Positions 1 to 8,305 of a stretch of 64,000 bases of DNA are shown here, piece by piece. A model generated the notes under the pieces. The model did no database searches and was not told the DNA's origin. It saw only the letters and a program-made list of their open reading frames with translations. The position numbers and the translations under genes are program-made. The stretch is taken from contig NZ_PDJK01000002.1 in the NCBI RefSeq assembly GCF_002564045.1, positions 4,402,001 to 4,466,000 of the forward strand. The letters run 5' to 3'. This stretch comes from Amycolatopsis sulphurea (GTDB lineage Bacteria > Actinomycetota > Actinomycetes > Mycobacteriales > Pseudonocardiaceae). Position 1 is the stretch's first letter. Each line of letters begins with the position of its first letter.

Positions 1-180
1 GGCGAGGTTCTCGTACACCGCGCGTGGTTCCCAGCCGGTGTCGGCGAACAGCGCGACATCGCAGCGCGGGATCACACCCTCGCAGGCCAGCAGCAGGACG
101 GCGCTGCTCTGGACTCCGGCGCCGAGCGAGAGGCATCGCAAGACCGGGCCGGCGTCGTCAGCGGAGGCTGGATTGGTCAT
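1..180 (-). CDS. PAPS reductase-like (adenine nucleotide alpha-hydrolase) protein, N-terminus only
   Basis: The gene starts at an ATG whose complement is 178-180 and runs off the left edge, leaving 60 residues. The reading frame contains LSLGAGVQSSAVLLLA followed by ALFADTGWEP. This is the P-loop-like SxGxxSS nucleotide loop and the FADTGxEP signature of the phosphoadenosine-phosphosulfate-reductase-like ATP pyrophosphatase fold found in phages and mobile elements. Members activate a substrate with ATP; the substrate here is unknown. Its start overlaps the stop of the upstream methyltransferase ORF (TGA at 177-179), so the two are translationally coupled and probably part of one DNA- or nucleotide-modification cassette. 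The family assignment is good; the role is inferred. Confidence 0.75.
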   Translation of the reverse strand, partial: MTNPASADDAGPVLRCLSLGAGVQSSAVLLLACEGVIPRCDVALFADTGWEPRAVYENLA

Positions 181-2843
181 GCCGCGTTTGCCTCCTCCAC
201 GTATCCGGCGTGCTCGGTGGAACTGGCCCCGAGGAGCACGGCGAGGTCGGCGAGCAGCAAGCCGACGGCGTACGTGGCCTGCTGGGGGACGACGCCGTTG
301 CCCAGCGCTCGAAGTTGCGCGGTGCGCGGCAGCGGGAGTCCTGTCACCCAGCCCGGCTCAAGCCCTTGGAGCCATTCGACGAAGGCGGGGGCCAGGACGG
401 GACGGCCATGGACGCCCGGTTGTGTGGGGAACGGTGCTGGTCGCCCGAGCACCTGCTCCCAGCGCCGTATGGCCGGCGCGTAGTTGCCCCAGTCGCCCTC
501 GCGGTGCGCTGCTGGTGATGAGTCGAGATTCGTGTCTGCGATGGCTACGAGATGCCGCCGTCCGCTTTCGGGGCGAGCAGGCGCATCACCGCTGAGGGCA
601 GCATCAGGTCGCCCTTCGACCCTCGTTGCGCCGGGCAGCCTTTCGTCCCGTCGGTCGCCCGAGGCGTCGGCAGGAACGCTTCGGGGTCGGCCAGTGGGAG
701 CACCTGCTGTGACATCGGCGTCCGGAACCCGGCCCTCGCCCGACGCTCGGCCGTGCCGGTGTCCGACGCCCTCGGCGTCGGTAGCAGCCGCGCTTCGTCG
801 GGCAGCGATGGCCCACCACTCTGCGTCCTGGGGGTGCAGTTCTTCGAGTCCGAGGCGGTCGGTGTCGGCAGCAACCGCAACCGGTCCAACAGCGACGGGC
901 CGCCCTGTCGGCTGGCCGCCGAGACGCCGTTGGAGGAACCGTCGTGCGCGGTCGGCGTCGGCAGCATCTCCGCCTCCGCGCTCGGCAGCGCCGGCACGGG
1001 GCCAAGCGCACAGGAACACCCGCTCGCGGCGGTGTGCCGCGCCGATGTCGGCGGCGCGGACGCTACGCCAGAGCGCGTCGTACCCTGCTTCGGCCAAGTC
1101 GCCGAGTACACGGTGGAGACCTCCGCCTTTCCAGCGAAGCGCGGCGACGTTCTCCACGACGAGCAGCGCGGGTCGTAGTAGGCGAACGCCTGCCACGATG
1201 TCGGTCCACAGGCCACTGCGCGCTCCGTTCTCGATGCCCGCGCGCCGCCCGGCGGCGGAGATGTCTTGGCAGGGGAACCCGGCGGTGAGCACGTCGACCG
1301 GCTCCACCGCGGCCCAGTCAATGGCGCGTACATCGCCGAGGTTGGGCACGCCCGGCAGCCGGGCGGCGAGGATCTGGGCGATGTGCGGGTCCGGGTCGGC
1401 GACCCAGGCGATGCGTCCGCCACCGAGCGCGGCGAGCACACCGAGATCCAGTCCGAGGTAGCCGGTGCACACCGACCCGACGACCGGCCCGTGGCTCGCG
1501 ACGGCCGACACGTTCTGCGTCGCGTCGTCCTGCATGGTCGGCGACGTGGCCGCCCGCACCGCCCCCGCCGCCGTCGTGGTGACGGCGACGAGGGCGGGGA
1601 CGGAGTCGCGCCCGGACCGAGCTCGGGTGCGGCGTGGCCGGGTGGTCATGCCGCCCAGCTCTTCGACACACCTGACTCGCACCTCGGGTTCTCGGTGTGT
1701 CGCGCCTCGGACGGTGAGGAACCGTCGCGAATTCTGACGGTCCGTCGAGATTCCTGAACCCGCCGAGCGGCGCAGCGCCGTGCGGAAAATCAGCACATCC
1801 TCGTGGCTGATGAGGTGCAGCGGCAGCCCGGCTTCGCGCTGCTTGCGGATGAAGTCGCGCTGGAAGAAGCTGCCGCGCGCGACGAGGTCGTGCTCGGCGG
1901 CGCGCGCCAGCAGCGCGACGGACCGCTCCACCGGGATCAGGCCGGCGTGCAGGCCGCAGGCGAGGATCTGCGAGGGCAGGTCGATCAGTTCGGCGTGTTC
2001 TCGCCAGGGGCGGATGGTGATGGCGATGTGCCCGCCCGGCCGCAGGTAGGTGGTGAGCCCGGCGAGGATACGGGTGAATCCGGCCAGCAGCCGGTGGTGC
2101 CCGATGTTGGCGAGGTTCCCGCGGTCGAGCGTGTTGCCGTAGCGGTGGTGGTACTTCTGCACCCCCGCGCCCGGCGTGACCGACACCTGCCCGTGGGTGG
2201 ACGGTCCGTACGGAGGTGAGGTGACTACGAGCGCGGCTTGCCCGACGTACTCCGGCGGCAGCAGCGACGCGATCTGGCGGGCGTCCCCGTGGAACACCCG
2301 GCCCTCGTGTTCTACGCCGAGGTCGTGCGCGAGGGCGAGGTTGGCGCGGGCGACGTCGACCCAGTGCGGTTCGTACTCGATGCCGACCGCGCGCCGGCCA
2401 GCGTGCAGTGCTTCGACGAGGGTGGTGCCGATCCCGCACATCGGGTCGAGCACCAGGTCGCCCGGCTCGGTGTAGTGGGCGATCGCGTGCGCGGCCACGG
2501 CCGGGAGCATCTTCGCGGGGTGCGCGGTCGACTCGGGCGTGTAGCGGCCCTTGCGCTGCGCGGCCGGGGAGGTCTGCGCGGTCGTCCACACCGACACCGC
2601 CACGTCTCCCGCCGAGTCGTCGGCGACCCGCTCGGGCGGCGCACCTGTAGTGCCGTCGAGGTCGTCGATGAGCGCGCGCGGGACGCGCTGGGTCGGCCCG
2701 TCCACCGGGCTCTCCGCACCGGCCGGGACCGGGTTGGTGCGGGTGTCGGACAAGGCGCGCGGGAAGCGGTCGTCGGCCACAGTCGTGCCTTCCTGGCGGT
2801 GGTCTCCGGGCTGGGTGTGGTTCGGCACGTGGGCGCTGTTCAT
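177..2843 (-). CDS. Two-domain DNA methyltransferase: amino-MTase joined to C5-cytosine MTase
   Basis: An 888-codon frame with two complete methyltransferase domains. Residues about 100-360 carry SAM motif I DPMCGIGTT (133-141) and the catalytic TSPPYG (208-213) of N4-cytosine/N6-adenine methyltransferases. Residues about 455-880 carry the C5-cytosine motifs: GSVCTGYLGLDLG, the catalytic GFPCQDISAAGRR (Cys about 525), ENVAALRW, RRERVFLCAW and RALGNGVVPQQA. The target-recognition region holds several ADTD/ATDAEG-type segments usual in mobile-element C5 enzymes. About 45 low-complexity, arginine-rich residues link the domains, and an internal ATG at 1649 could start the C5 enzyme separately, so this may be a recent fusion by loss of a stop codon. 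The first ATG (2843) overlaps the upstream gene by ATGA. Probable role: protection or epigenetic marking of the element. Confidence 0.85.
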   Translation of the reverse strand: MNSAHVPNHTQPGDHRQEGTTVADDRFPRALSDTRTNPVPAGAESPVDGPTQRVPRALIDDLDGTTGAPPERVADDSAGDVAVSVWTTAQTSPAAQRKGRYTPESTAHPAKMLPAVAAHAIAHYTEPGDLVLDPMCGIGTTLVEALHAGRRAVGIEYEPHWVDVARANLALAHDLGVEHEGRVFHGDARQIASLLPPEYVGQAALVVTSPPYGPSTHGQVSVTPGAGVQKYHHRYGNTLDRGNLANIGHHRLLAGFTRILAGLTTYLRPGGHIAITIRPWREHAELIDLPSQILACGLHAGLIPVERSVALLARAAEHDLVARGSFFQRDFIRKQREAGLPLHLISHEDVLIFRTALRRSAGSGISTDRQNSRRFLTVRGATHREPEVRVRCVEELGGMTTRPRRTRARSGRDSVPALVAVTTTAAGAVRAATSPTMQDDATQNVSAVASHGPVVGSVCTGYLGLDLGVLAALGGGRIAWVADPDPHIAQILAARLPGVPNLGDVRAIDWAAVEPVDVLTAGFPCQDISAAGRRAGIENGARSGLWTDIVAGVRLLRPALLVVENVAALRWKGGGLHRVLGDLAEAGYDALWRSVRAADIGAAHRRERVFLCAWPRAGAAERGGGDAADADRARRFLQRRLGGQPTGRPVAVGPVAVAADTDRLGLEELHPQDAEWWAIAARRSAAATDAEGVGHRHGRASGEGRVPDADVTAGAPTGRPRSVPADASGDRRDERLPGATRVEGRPDAALSGDAPARPESGRRHLVAIADTNLDSSPAAHREGDWGNYAPAIRRWEQVLGRPAPFPTQPGVHGRPVLAPAFVEWLQGLEPGWVTGLPLPRTAQLRALGNGVVPQQATYAVGLLLADLAVLLGASSTEHAGYVEEANAA

Positions 2844-3916
2844 CGGATGACTCCGCTCTCGAGCGCCGCGTCGGCCGGGCTGCGGCGAGGCGGCTCGTAG
2901 TCGTGCGGCTGGGCGAAGACGAGGACGTCGGAGTGGATGCGCCGATGCGGCTCGGGCAGCCCGCGCACGGCCGCGCGGTGTCGAGCGCGTGCGTCGTTCT
3001 CGGCCGCCGGGCTGTTGGGTGCGGTGAGGGATTCGGTGGCGAACCGGCCGCCGCGCACCGGCGCGTGCAGGGCCACGATGTGCTGGAGGTAGAGCAGGTC
3101 GGCGTTCTGCGCCGAGGCCACGACCGCGCCGGTCGGGTCGATCAGCTCACCGGCGGGCCAGTCACAGTGGGTGAGCACGACGAGGATGCCGCCGACCCGC
3201 AGCAGTCGTGCCGCGACCAGCGCCACGAGGTCGCTGGATTGGTCGCCGCCGTGCTCGGGGCGCAGGTTCGTGATGATCAGGTCGGTGTCGGCCGGCGCGT
3301 CCTCGGCGCCGTCGAAGACCTCGTCGCCGAGGTCCGATCGTGCCGAGGGGAAGGCGGTCACGGCCGAGCGATCGGAGTCGCCGACAAGGTCGGCCCAGAA
3401 CGGTCGTGCACCCGGACCGGTGGCGGTCGGGTCCGCCGCGACGCGCACTACGCGGCCGGTCCGGTTGAGTCCCTCGACGGTGGCGAGCGCGTCGGCCAGC
3501 GCGTGGTCCGGCTCGGTTGCCGGGGCGTGGTCGATCACCCCATCCGCGCCGACCGGTGCGAGCGGCGCACGGCCGCCGGAGGTCGGCCAGGGCAGCAGCG
3601 CGACCCGCGCGCCGGACTCGCTGAACGAGCTGACGATCTTGCTGACGATCGGTCCCGGCCAGGCCGTGCCGAGCTCGATCGGCGCCGGGCCGGCCGTCCA
3701 GACCGTCGCCGGGGTGGGCGACGACGTGGACCCGCGCGACCGGGAGCGGGTGCTCGCGGAACCGGGCCTGGCGGGACTGACCCTCGTGGTGGTCGACGCG
3801 GTCGGATAGGGGCGGCGATCCCCGCCTCGGCGGGTCCCGGAGCGGGTGCTCGCCGGGCGGGTGGTGTCACCGCGCCGCTTCGGTCCGCGGCTCGTGGAGT
3901 GGTCGGACTGGGTCAT
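2840..3916 (-). CDS. Methyltransferase-fold partner protein
   Basis: 358 residues from the ATG at 3916, which has GAGG a few bases upstream; the longer frame to 3997 lacks a ribosome site. The first 70 residues are basic and low-complexity. After that PIELGTAWPGPIVSKIV, TDLIITNLRPEH and RLLRVGGILVVLTHCDW resemble a Rossmann methyltransferase core. The TNLRPEH segment sits where TSPPY would lie in an amino-methyltransferase, so the catalytic Pro-Pro-Tyr is missing. The stop overlaps the start of the two-domain methyltransferase. I infer an inactive or specificity-giving relative of the adjacent enzyme; no known family was recognised with certainty. Confidence 0.6.
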   Translation of the reverse strand: MTQSDHSTSRGPKRRGDTTRPASTRSGTRRGGDRRPYPTASTTTRVSPARPGSASTRSRSRGSTSSPTPATVWTAGPAPIELGTAWPGPIVSKIVSSFSESGARVALLPWPTSGGRAPLAPVGADGVIDHAPATEPDHALADALATVEGLNRTGRVVRVAADPTATGPGARPFWADLVGDSDRSAVTAFPSARSDLGDEVFDGAEDAPADTDLIITNLRPEHGGDQSSDLVALVAARLLRVGGILVVLTHCDWPAGELIDPTGAVVASAQNADLLYLQHIVALHAPVRGGRFATESLTAPNSPAAENDARARHRAAVRGLPEPHRRIHSDVLVFAQPHDYEPPRRSPADAALESGVIR

Positions 3917-4466
3917 GGAATCCTCGCAGAACCTCTGGGGTGCGCGCCGCGATACCTGGCGCCCTGTGACACCCCCCAACTCCGAAAAACGACCCACTTT
4001 TCCAGGGCTGTTATCTAATCTTTATTGTCGAACTTCGCTGTTGTTCGGAAGCAAAGAGTGCATATGAGGCTCGTGCGCGTGTGCGCGTTGAGCCCTGTGT
4101 TTGAGCCGAGCGTCGAGAAGGATCAACATTTTCCGGCGACGTTGAAGGCATGGGGACGGTTGAGGCTTGCGTCATGGCCCACTCCTTGCCCTGCGAGCTA
4201 TTACCGGATCGCCACCAAAACGCCACCAGAACACCGTTTTCTCAGCTCATAGGCTATTGCCGGTGATCATCAGATGATCTTGCTCCGGCCTTCCACGTGA
4301 GCGTGCGCGACGACTGTAGATGATCTTGGTGGCGACTGAAAGTGGTCAGTCAAGATCATCGGTGGCGTTTTGGAGGCTATTTGGTGGCGGTTTCGTGGCG
4401 TTTTGGTGGACCTGATTTGACTTCCTTGCCTGGTCGATGTTTTCCGGACCACGTAAAGGAGTCGAC
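3917..4466. promoter_or_regulatory. Divergent control region with repeated motifs
   Basis: 550 bases separate the leftward methyltransferase genes from the rightward conjugation operon, and no credible gene is seen. The region is less GC-rich than its surroundings. CCACCAAAACGCCAC (4212-4226) recurs as its exact reverse complement at 4395-4409, with a partial copy at 4361-4373. GATGATCTTG occurs at 4273-4282 and 4319-4328 and inverted at 4351-4360. Such clusters suit a repressor operator, plasmid iterons or an oriT/attachment region; the sequence does not say which. Confidence 0.55.
4212..4409. repeat. 15-bp perfect inverted repeat flanking GATGATCTTG copies
   Basis: The arms are CCACCAAAACGCCAC at 4212-4226 and GTGGCGTTTTGGTGG at 4395-4409, separated by 168 bases that include three copies of GATGATCTTG in mixed orientation. 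They lie directly upstream of the first conjugation-operon gene. Confidence 0.7.
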
Positions 4467-5513
4467 ATGGCCCCGAATCGCATATTCCGCCGCACGTCTT
4501 TCGAGCGTGACTCGCTGCCGCTGGATTCCGCGCGTACGGCGTTCGAGTGGTTGGTCACCGGGCCGAGCCCGGTCTCCATCGAGGGCTGGCGCTTTCCCGG
4601 CCTGCCCCGCCGGCGGGTGCCCCTCGACGAACTGCGGGACCTACTGCTCGACGCCACCCTTCCGATGTCGACCGTGGACCCGATCTGGGTCCATCTGGTC
4701 ACCCGCTCCCGCGACGAGGGCGGCACCTGGACCGTCGCGTGCGTCGGGGTCGCGCTGCCCGCACTGTTCGCCATCGCCGCCGAGTTGTCCGCGCCGTATG
4801 CCGACGACCACCGCGACATCCACGCCGCGATCCTGACCGGCTTCCTCTCCGAGTTGGCGAGCATCGACCTCGCCCGGCCATGGGTCATGTGGCGGCTGCG
4901 CTGCGCCGGGCTGCGCGCGGGACACCTGTTCATCCGCGACGCGCTCGACCGCCCGATGCCCACCGACGAGGACTTCCACTCCAGCGAACCCACCCCGCCG
5001 TGGGGACACCCGGACTTCGTCCTCGCCCGCGCGGTGGCCGACGGGGCGATCACCGGCGACGAGGCCGAACTGATCGGCTCCACCCGGCTGGAGGACTACA
5101 CGCTCACCGCCGCCGCGGCCGACCGCGGAGTCAAGGTCACCGCCCTGCACTGGGTCCGCAGCCAGGCCGAAGCACGCCTGCTCGCCTGGCTCACCGACCA
5201 AGCCCCGCACGACGACCCCGCCGACCGCCGCGAGCGCGATGTGGAGATCCGCGCGGTGAACGCGACAGCCATCACCACCGCCGCGAGTGACGCCAGCCGT
5301 ACCCCACACCGACCGACCCGAAAGTCACGCACCGTGACCAGGATCGGCGGAAAGTCGTTGGTCACGGTTCGGTCACGCGCCTGGAAAAAGGTCCCCGAAT
5401 CCGGAGTCGAGGGTCGCGGGAGGCCCTCAGTCACTTCCGCGCAGACCACCTCGCTCGACCGCTTGGCCGGAACACCGCGGCGGCTGTCGAGCACGACTCC
5501 GGAGGTGCCGTGA
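4467..5513 (+). CDS. Hypothetical first gene of the conjugation operon
   Basis: 348 residues from the ATG at 4467, chosen because AAAGGAG lies 7 bases upstream. Residues about 1-260 look globular: LDELRDLLLDATLPMSTV, then WTVACVGVALPALFAI, then a long helical part containing RLRCAGLRAGHLFIRDAL and VTALHWVRSQAEARLLAWL. That last part could be a helix-turn-helix resembling sigma-factor region 4, but this is weak. The last 80 residues are basic and low-complexity. It leads the type IV secretion operon and its stop overlaps the next start, so a regulatory or operon-specific role is possible. Function unknown. Confidence 0.65.
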   Translation: MAPNRIFRRTSFERDSLPLDSARTAFEWLVTGPSPVSIEGWRFPGLPRRRVPLDELRDLLLDATLPMSTVDPIWVHLVTRSRDEGGTWTVACVGVALPALFAIAAELSAPYADDHRDIHAAILTGFLSELASIDLARPWVMWRLRCAGLRAGHLFIRDALDRPMPTDEDFHSSEPTPPWGHPDFVLARAVADGAITGDEAELIGSTRLEDYTLTAAAADRGVKVTALHWVRSQAEARLLAWLTDQAPHDDPADRRERDVEIRAVNATAITTAASDASRTPHRPTRKSRTVTRIGGKSLVTVRSRAWKKVPESGVEGRGRPSVTSAQTTSLDRLAGTPRRLSSTTPEVP

Positions 5514-6034
5514 TGCGCCTGCCCCAATCGCCCGTCCGCCGTCGGCTAGACCGTCGCATTAGCGACCGTCGGCCTCGCTGTGGACCCGTCACCCTCTCGC
5601 TCGGAGCAGCTCGCCGAGTTGCCTCCTGCATCACTCTGCCTTCCGCCGACGCACCCGCTGCACCTCGGATGTCTTCCGTGTCGGCTGGCCGTCACTGGAC
5701 AACGCTTCGGCGGACCCTCGTGCTGCTCGCGGGCGTGGTCCTTGTCGCGGTGTTCGTGCCCGTCTCGGCCGCGCACGCGGACACCGTCGTGGTCGCTCTG
5801 GCCGGATCTGTTGATCAGGTTCTGACCAGCATTCGCAACTGGGTGATGGGCATTCTCGCTGGTTTGGCGACTGTCTTCCTGTCCATCGGCGGGGTCCGCC
5901 GGGTGATGGGCGGCGGTGATCCCGGCGAGCAGGAGAAGGCCAAGGAGTGCTTCAAGGCCGCCGCGATCGGCTACGGCCTGGCCGCGCTCGCACCCCTGGT
6001 CGTCACCGTGCTCCAGGGGATCGTGGGGGCCTGA
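5513..6034 (+). CDS. VirB2/TrbC-like small membrane subunit
   Basis: 173 residues from the ATG at 5513 (GGAGG lies just upstream). A later ATG at 5669 would give a more usual signal peptide. The mature part follows LVLLAGVVLVAVFVPVSAAHA, a signal sequence with an AHA cleavage site. Two hydrophobic helices follow (WVMGILAGLATVFLSIGGVR and IGYGLAALAPLVVTVLQG) joined by a short charged loop containing GGGDPGEQEKAKECFKAA. This two-helix layout matches the conjugative pilin/TrbC family of type IV secretion systems. In Gram-positive hosts such proteins form part of the transfer channel. It sits just ahead of the VirB6-like gene. Confidence 0.65.
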   Translation: MRLPQSPVRRRLDRRISDRRPRCGPVTLSLGAARRVASCITLPSADAPAAPRMSSVSAGRHWTTLRRTLVLLAGVVLVAVFVPVSAAHADTVVVALAGSVDQVLTSIRNWVMGILAGLATVFLSIGGVRRVMGGGDPGEQEKAKECFKAAAIGYGLAALAPLVVTVLQGIVGA

Positions 6035-6037
6035 GCC

Positions 6038-8305
6038 ATGTCTCGCCGTTCAGCGCTGACCAGGCCCGTCCGCCGTCGGACGTCGGCCGCTCCGATCCTC
6101 CACAGGTTGCACCCGGACGAGTCCGCGCAGGCTCACGCGGAGGGCACCGGCGCCAACCGGGAACTGCTCGCGCCTCCGGTCGTGAGCACGCGGCGTGCCG
6201 GTGGCCGGCGCAGTCGGCCCGGACGATGGGTTCGGCGGCTGAGCATGACGCGAAGCCGAGCGCTGGTGATGCTCGGGCTGAGTCTGGCCGTCGTGCTGGG
6301 CGGCACCCTCGCCGTGAGCGCCGCCGCGCAGCCGGGCGGTCCGGCCGCCGCGCAGCCTGCGCCGCCCCCACCGTTGCCGCTGCCGACCGGCGACCTGTGC
6401 GCACCGGACTCGCCGTTGCCGGTCTGCCATCTGCCCGCGCCCACGACCAGTCCGCCGCCCACCGGTGGTCTGCTACCAGTCCCGGCCGGGCCGGGCACGC
6501 CGGTGACGTGCTTCCCCGGTTCGCTGCAGTCCGAGTGCACGCATCCGTCTACCACGGCACCGGCTCCTTCACCGTGCGCGGGGGAGGGCTGCATCCCGCA
6601 GCCGCCGACCTCGGCGCCGCCCACCAATTCCGGCACCGGCCAGCCCGGCAACGGCGATGACGGCGAGGCCGACTGCGGGATCACCGACATCGGTGGCTGC
6701 ATCACGAATGCGATCAACGCCTTCTTCCGGGGCATCGTCACCGCCGCGCTGAACCCGCTCTTGGACTTGCTGTCCAAGACGCTGCTTACTACCCCTATGC
6801 CCGACTCGCTGCCGCGGATCGGGGAGTTGTGGGACAACTCCTGGCAGATCCTGCTCGCCTGTTACGGGATGTTGATCCTCATCGCCGGGATACTGGTGAT
6901 GGGCTATCAGACCTTGCAGACCCGGCACTCGATCAAGGAGATCGCGCCCCGGATCGTGGTCGGGTTCCTCGCCGGAGCCCTGTCGCTGTGGGTGGCGACC
7001 AAAGGCATTCAGCTCGCCAACGGACTCGCACAAGGGGTCATGGGCGGTGGCCTGGACGCCGGCTCGGCCGGAGAGACGCTGCGCAACCTCGTCCTCGGGT
7101 CGCTCAACGGCGGGATCTTCATCATCTTCATCGGCATCTTCCTCGCCGGGATGCTGGTCGTCCTGCTGGTCACCTACGTCGTCCGGGTTGCGCTGACGGT
7201 GATCCTGATCGCCGGGGCGCCGATCGCGCTGATGTTCCATGTGCTCCCGCAGACCGAGGGCATCGCGCGCGGGTGGTGGAAAGCGTTCGGTGGCTGTCTG
7301 GCCATCCAGGTCGTGCAGTCGCTGACGTTGATCACTGCGATGAAGGTGTTTCTCGCACCCGGCGGGTTCACCTTGTTCGGCCCGACCGTGAGCGGGTTGG
7401 TCAACCTGCTCGTCGCGCTCGCGCTGATGTACATCCTGTTCAAGATCCCGTTCTGGGTGCTGTCCTCGATCAGGGGCGGCGGCGGTCGCTCGCTACTCGG
7501 CTCGCTGGCGCGCAGCGTCATCGCCTACAAGACCTTCGGCCTGCTCGGCGGGCGGGGCGGCGGTGGCCGTAAGCCTCGCCGGTTTAGCGGAAGTAGCGGT
7601 CGCGGCGGTAACGGGGGCGGCGGTAGTCGCGGACCGGCGGACCCGTACGCCCGCACCCGTACCACCTCTGACGGCCAGTACGTGCTGCCGCTGGCCGGTG
7701 TTCGCCGCAGCCGACCGGCCGCCAAGCCCAAGCGCGCTCCCGCGCCGAAACCGAAGGCCGGGCAGGGCCGCCAGCTGGCGCTGCCACTCGGGGACGACTG
7801 GCCGGAGAACAAACCGGTCCTCGGACGCGACGGCCAGTACCGCCTGCCGCTGGACGCCGAGCGGGTCAAGCCGCCGCCGCTTCCGGAATCACCCAGCCAA
7901 TCGGGCGGTCGGCGTCGGGGCGGGCAGCAGATGGAGTTGCCGTTCGACCTCTACAAGGGCAACCGGCCGACGCGCTCCGGGCAGTACCCGCTGCCACTGG
8001 ACGGCGTGCACCGTACTTCGCGCCCGGCGAGTCCGCTGCCCCCGGCGCCGCCCCGGTCTCGAGCGCGCGGCACTCAGATGGAGCTGCCCTTCGATCCGTA
8101 CAAGGGCAACCGGGCCACCCGCTCCGGGCAGTACCCGCTCCCGCTGGACGGCGTGCGCCGAACACCGCGCCCGTCGAGCCCACCACCGGCGACGCCACCG
8201 CCGCGACCGGCCTCGCCCGCCGGGCAGCAGCTCCGGCTCCCGCTGGACCTGCCGAAACCGCCGCGGCGCACCCCGCCGCCACCCAAGCCCGGAGGTAAGT
8301 CGTGA
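6038..8305 (+). CDS. VirB6/TrbL-like channel protein with repeated Q-x-x-L-P-L/F tail
   Basis: 755 residues. After a basic N-terminus there is a membrane segment (about 70-95), then a proline-rich external stretch with cysteines (about 95-215). At least five further hydrophobic segments follow (about 265-480), ending in LMYILFKIPFWVLSSI; this is typical of the TrbL/VirB6 inner channel. From about residue 500 the tail is glycine-, proline- and arginine-rich. It carries eight hexapeptides of the form Q-x-x-L-P-[LF]: QYVLPL, QLALPL, QYRLPL, QMELPF, QYPLPL, QMELPF, QYPLPL and QLRLPL. Two longer units contain YKGNR. The tail should be cytoplasmic. The next gene starts within its stop codon (GTGA). 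Confidence 0.75.
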   Translation: MSRRSALTRPVRRRTSAAPILHRLHPDESAQAHAEGTGANRELLAPPVVSTRRAGGRRSRPGRWVRRLSMTRSRALVMLGLSLAVVLGGTLAVSAAAQPGGPAAAQPAPPPPLPLPTGDLCAPDSPLPVCHLPAPTTSPPPTGGLLPVPAGPGTPVTCFPGSLQSECTHPSTTAPAPSPCAGEGCIPQPPTSAPPTNSGTGQPGNGDDGEADCGITDIGGCITNAINAFFRGIVTAALNPLLDLLSKTLLTTPMPDSLPRIGELWDNSWQILLACYGMLILIAGILVMGYQTLQTRHSIKEIAPRIVVGFLAGALSLWVATKGIQLANGLAQGVMGGGLDAGSAGETLRNLVLGSLNGGIFIIFIGIFLAGMLVVLLVTYVVRVALTVILIAGAPIALMFHVLPQTEGIARGWWKAFGGCLAIQVVQSLTLITAMKVFLAPGGFTLFGPTVSGLVNLLVALALMYILFKIPFWVLSSIRGGGGRSLLGSLARSVIAYKTFGLLGGRGGGGRKPRRFSGSSGRGGNGGGGSRGPADPYARTRTTSDGQYVLPLAGVRRSRPAAKPKRAPAPKPKAGQGRQLALPLGDDWPENKPVLGRDGQYRLPLDAERVKPPPLPESPSQSGGRRRGGQQMELPFDLYKGNRPTRSGQYPLPLDGVHRTSRPASPLPPAPPRSRARGTQMELPFDPYKGNRATRSGQYPLPLDGVRRTPRPSSPPPATPPPRPASPAGQQLRLPLDLPKPPRRTPPPPKPGGKS

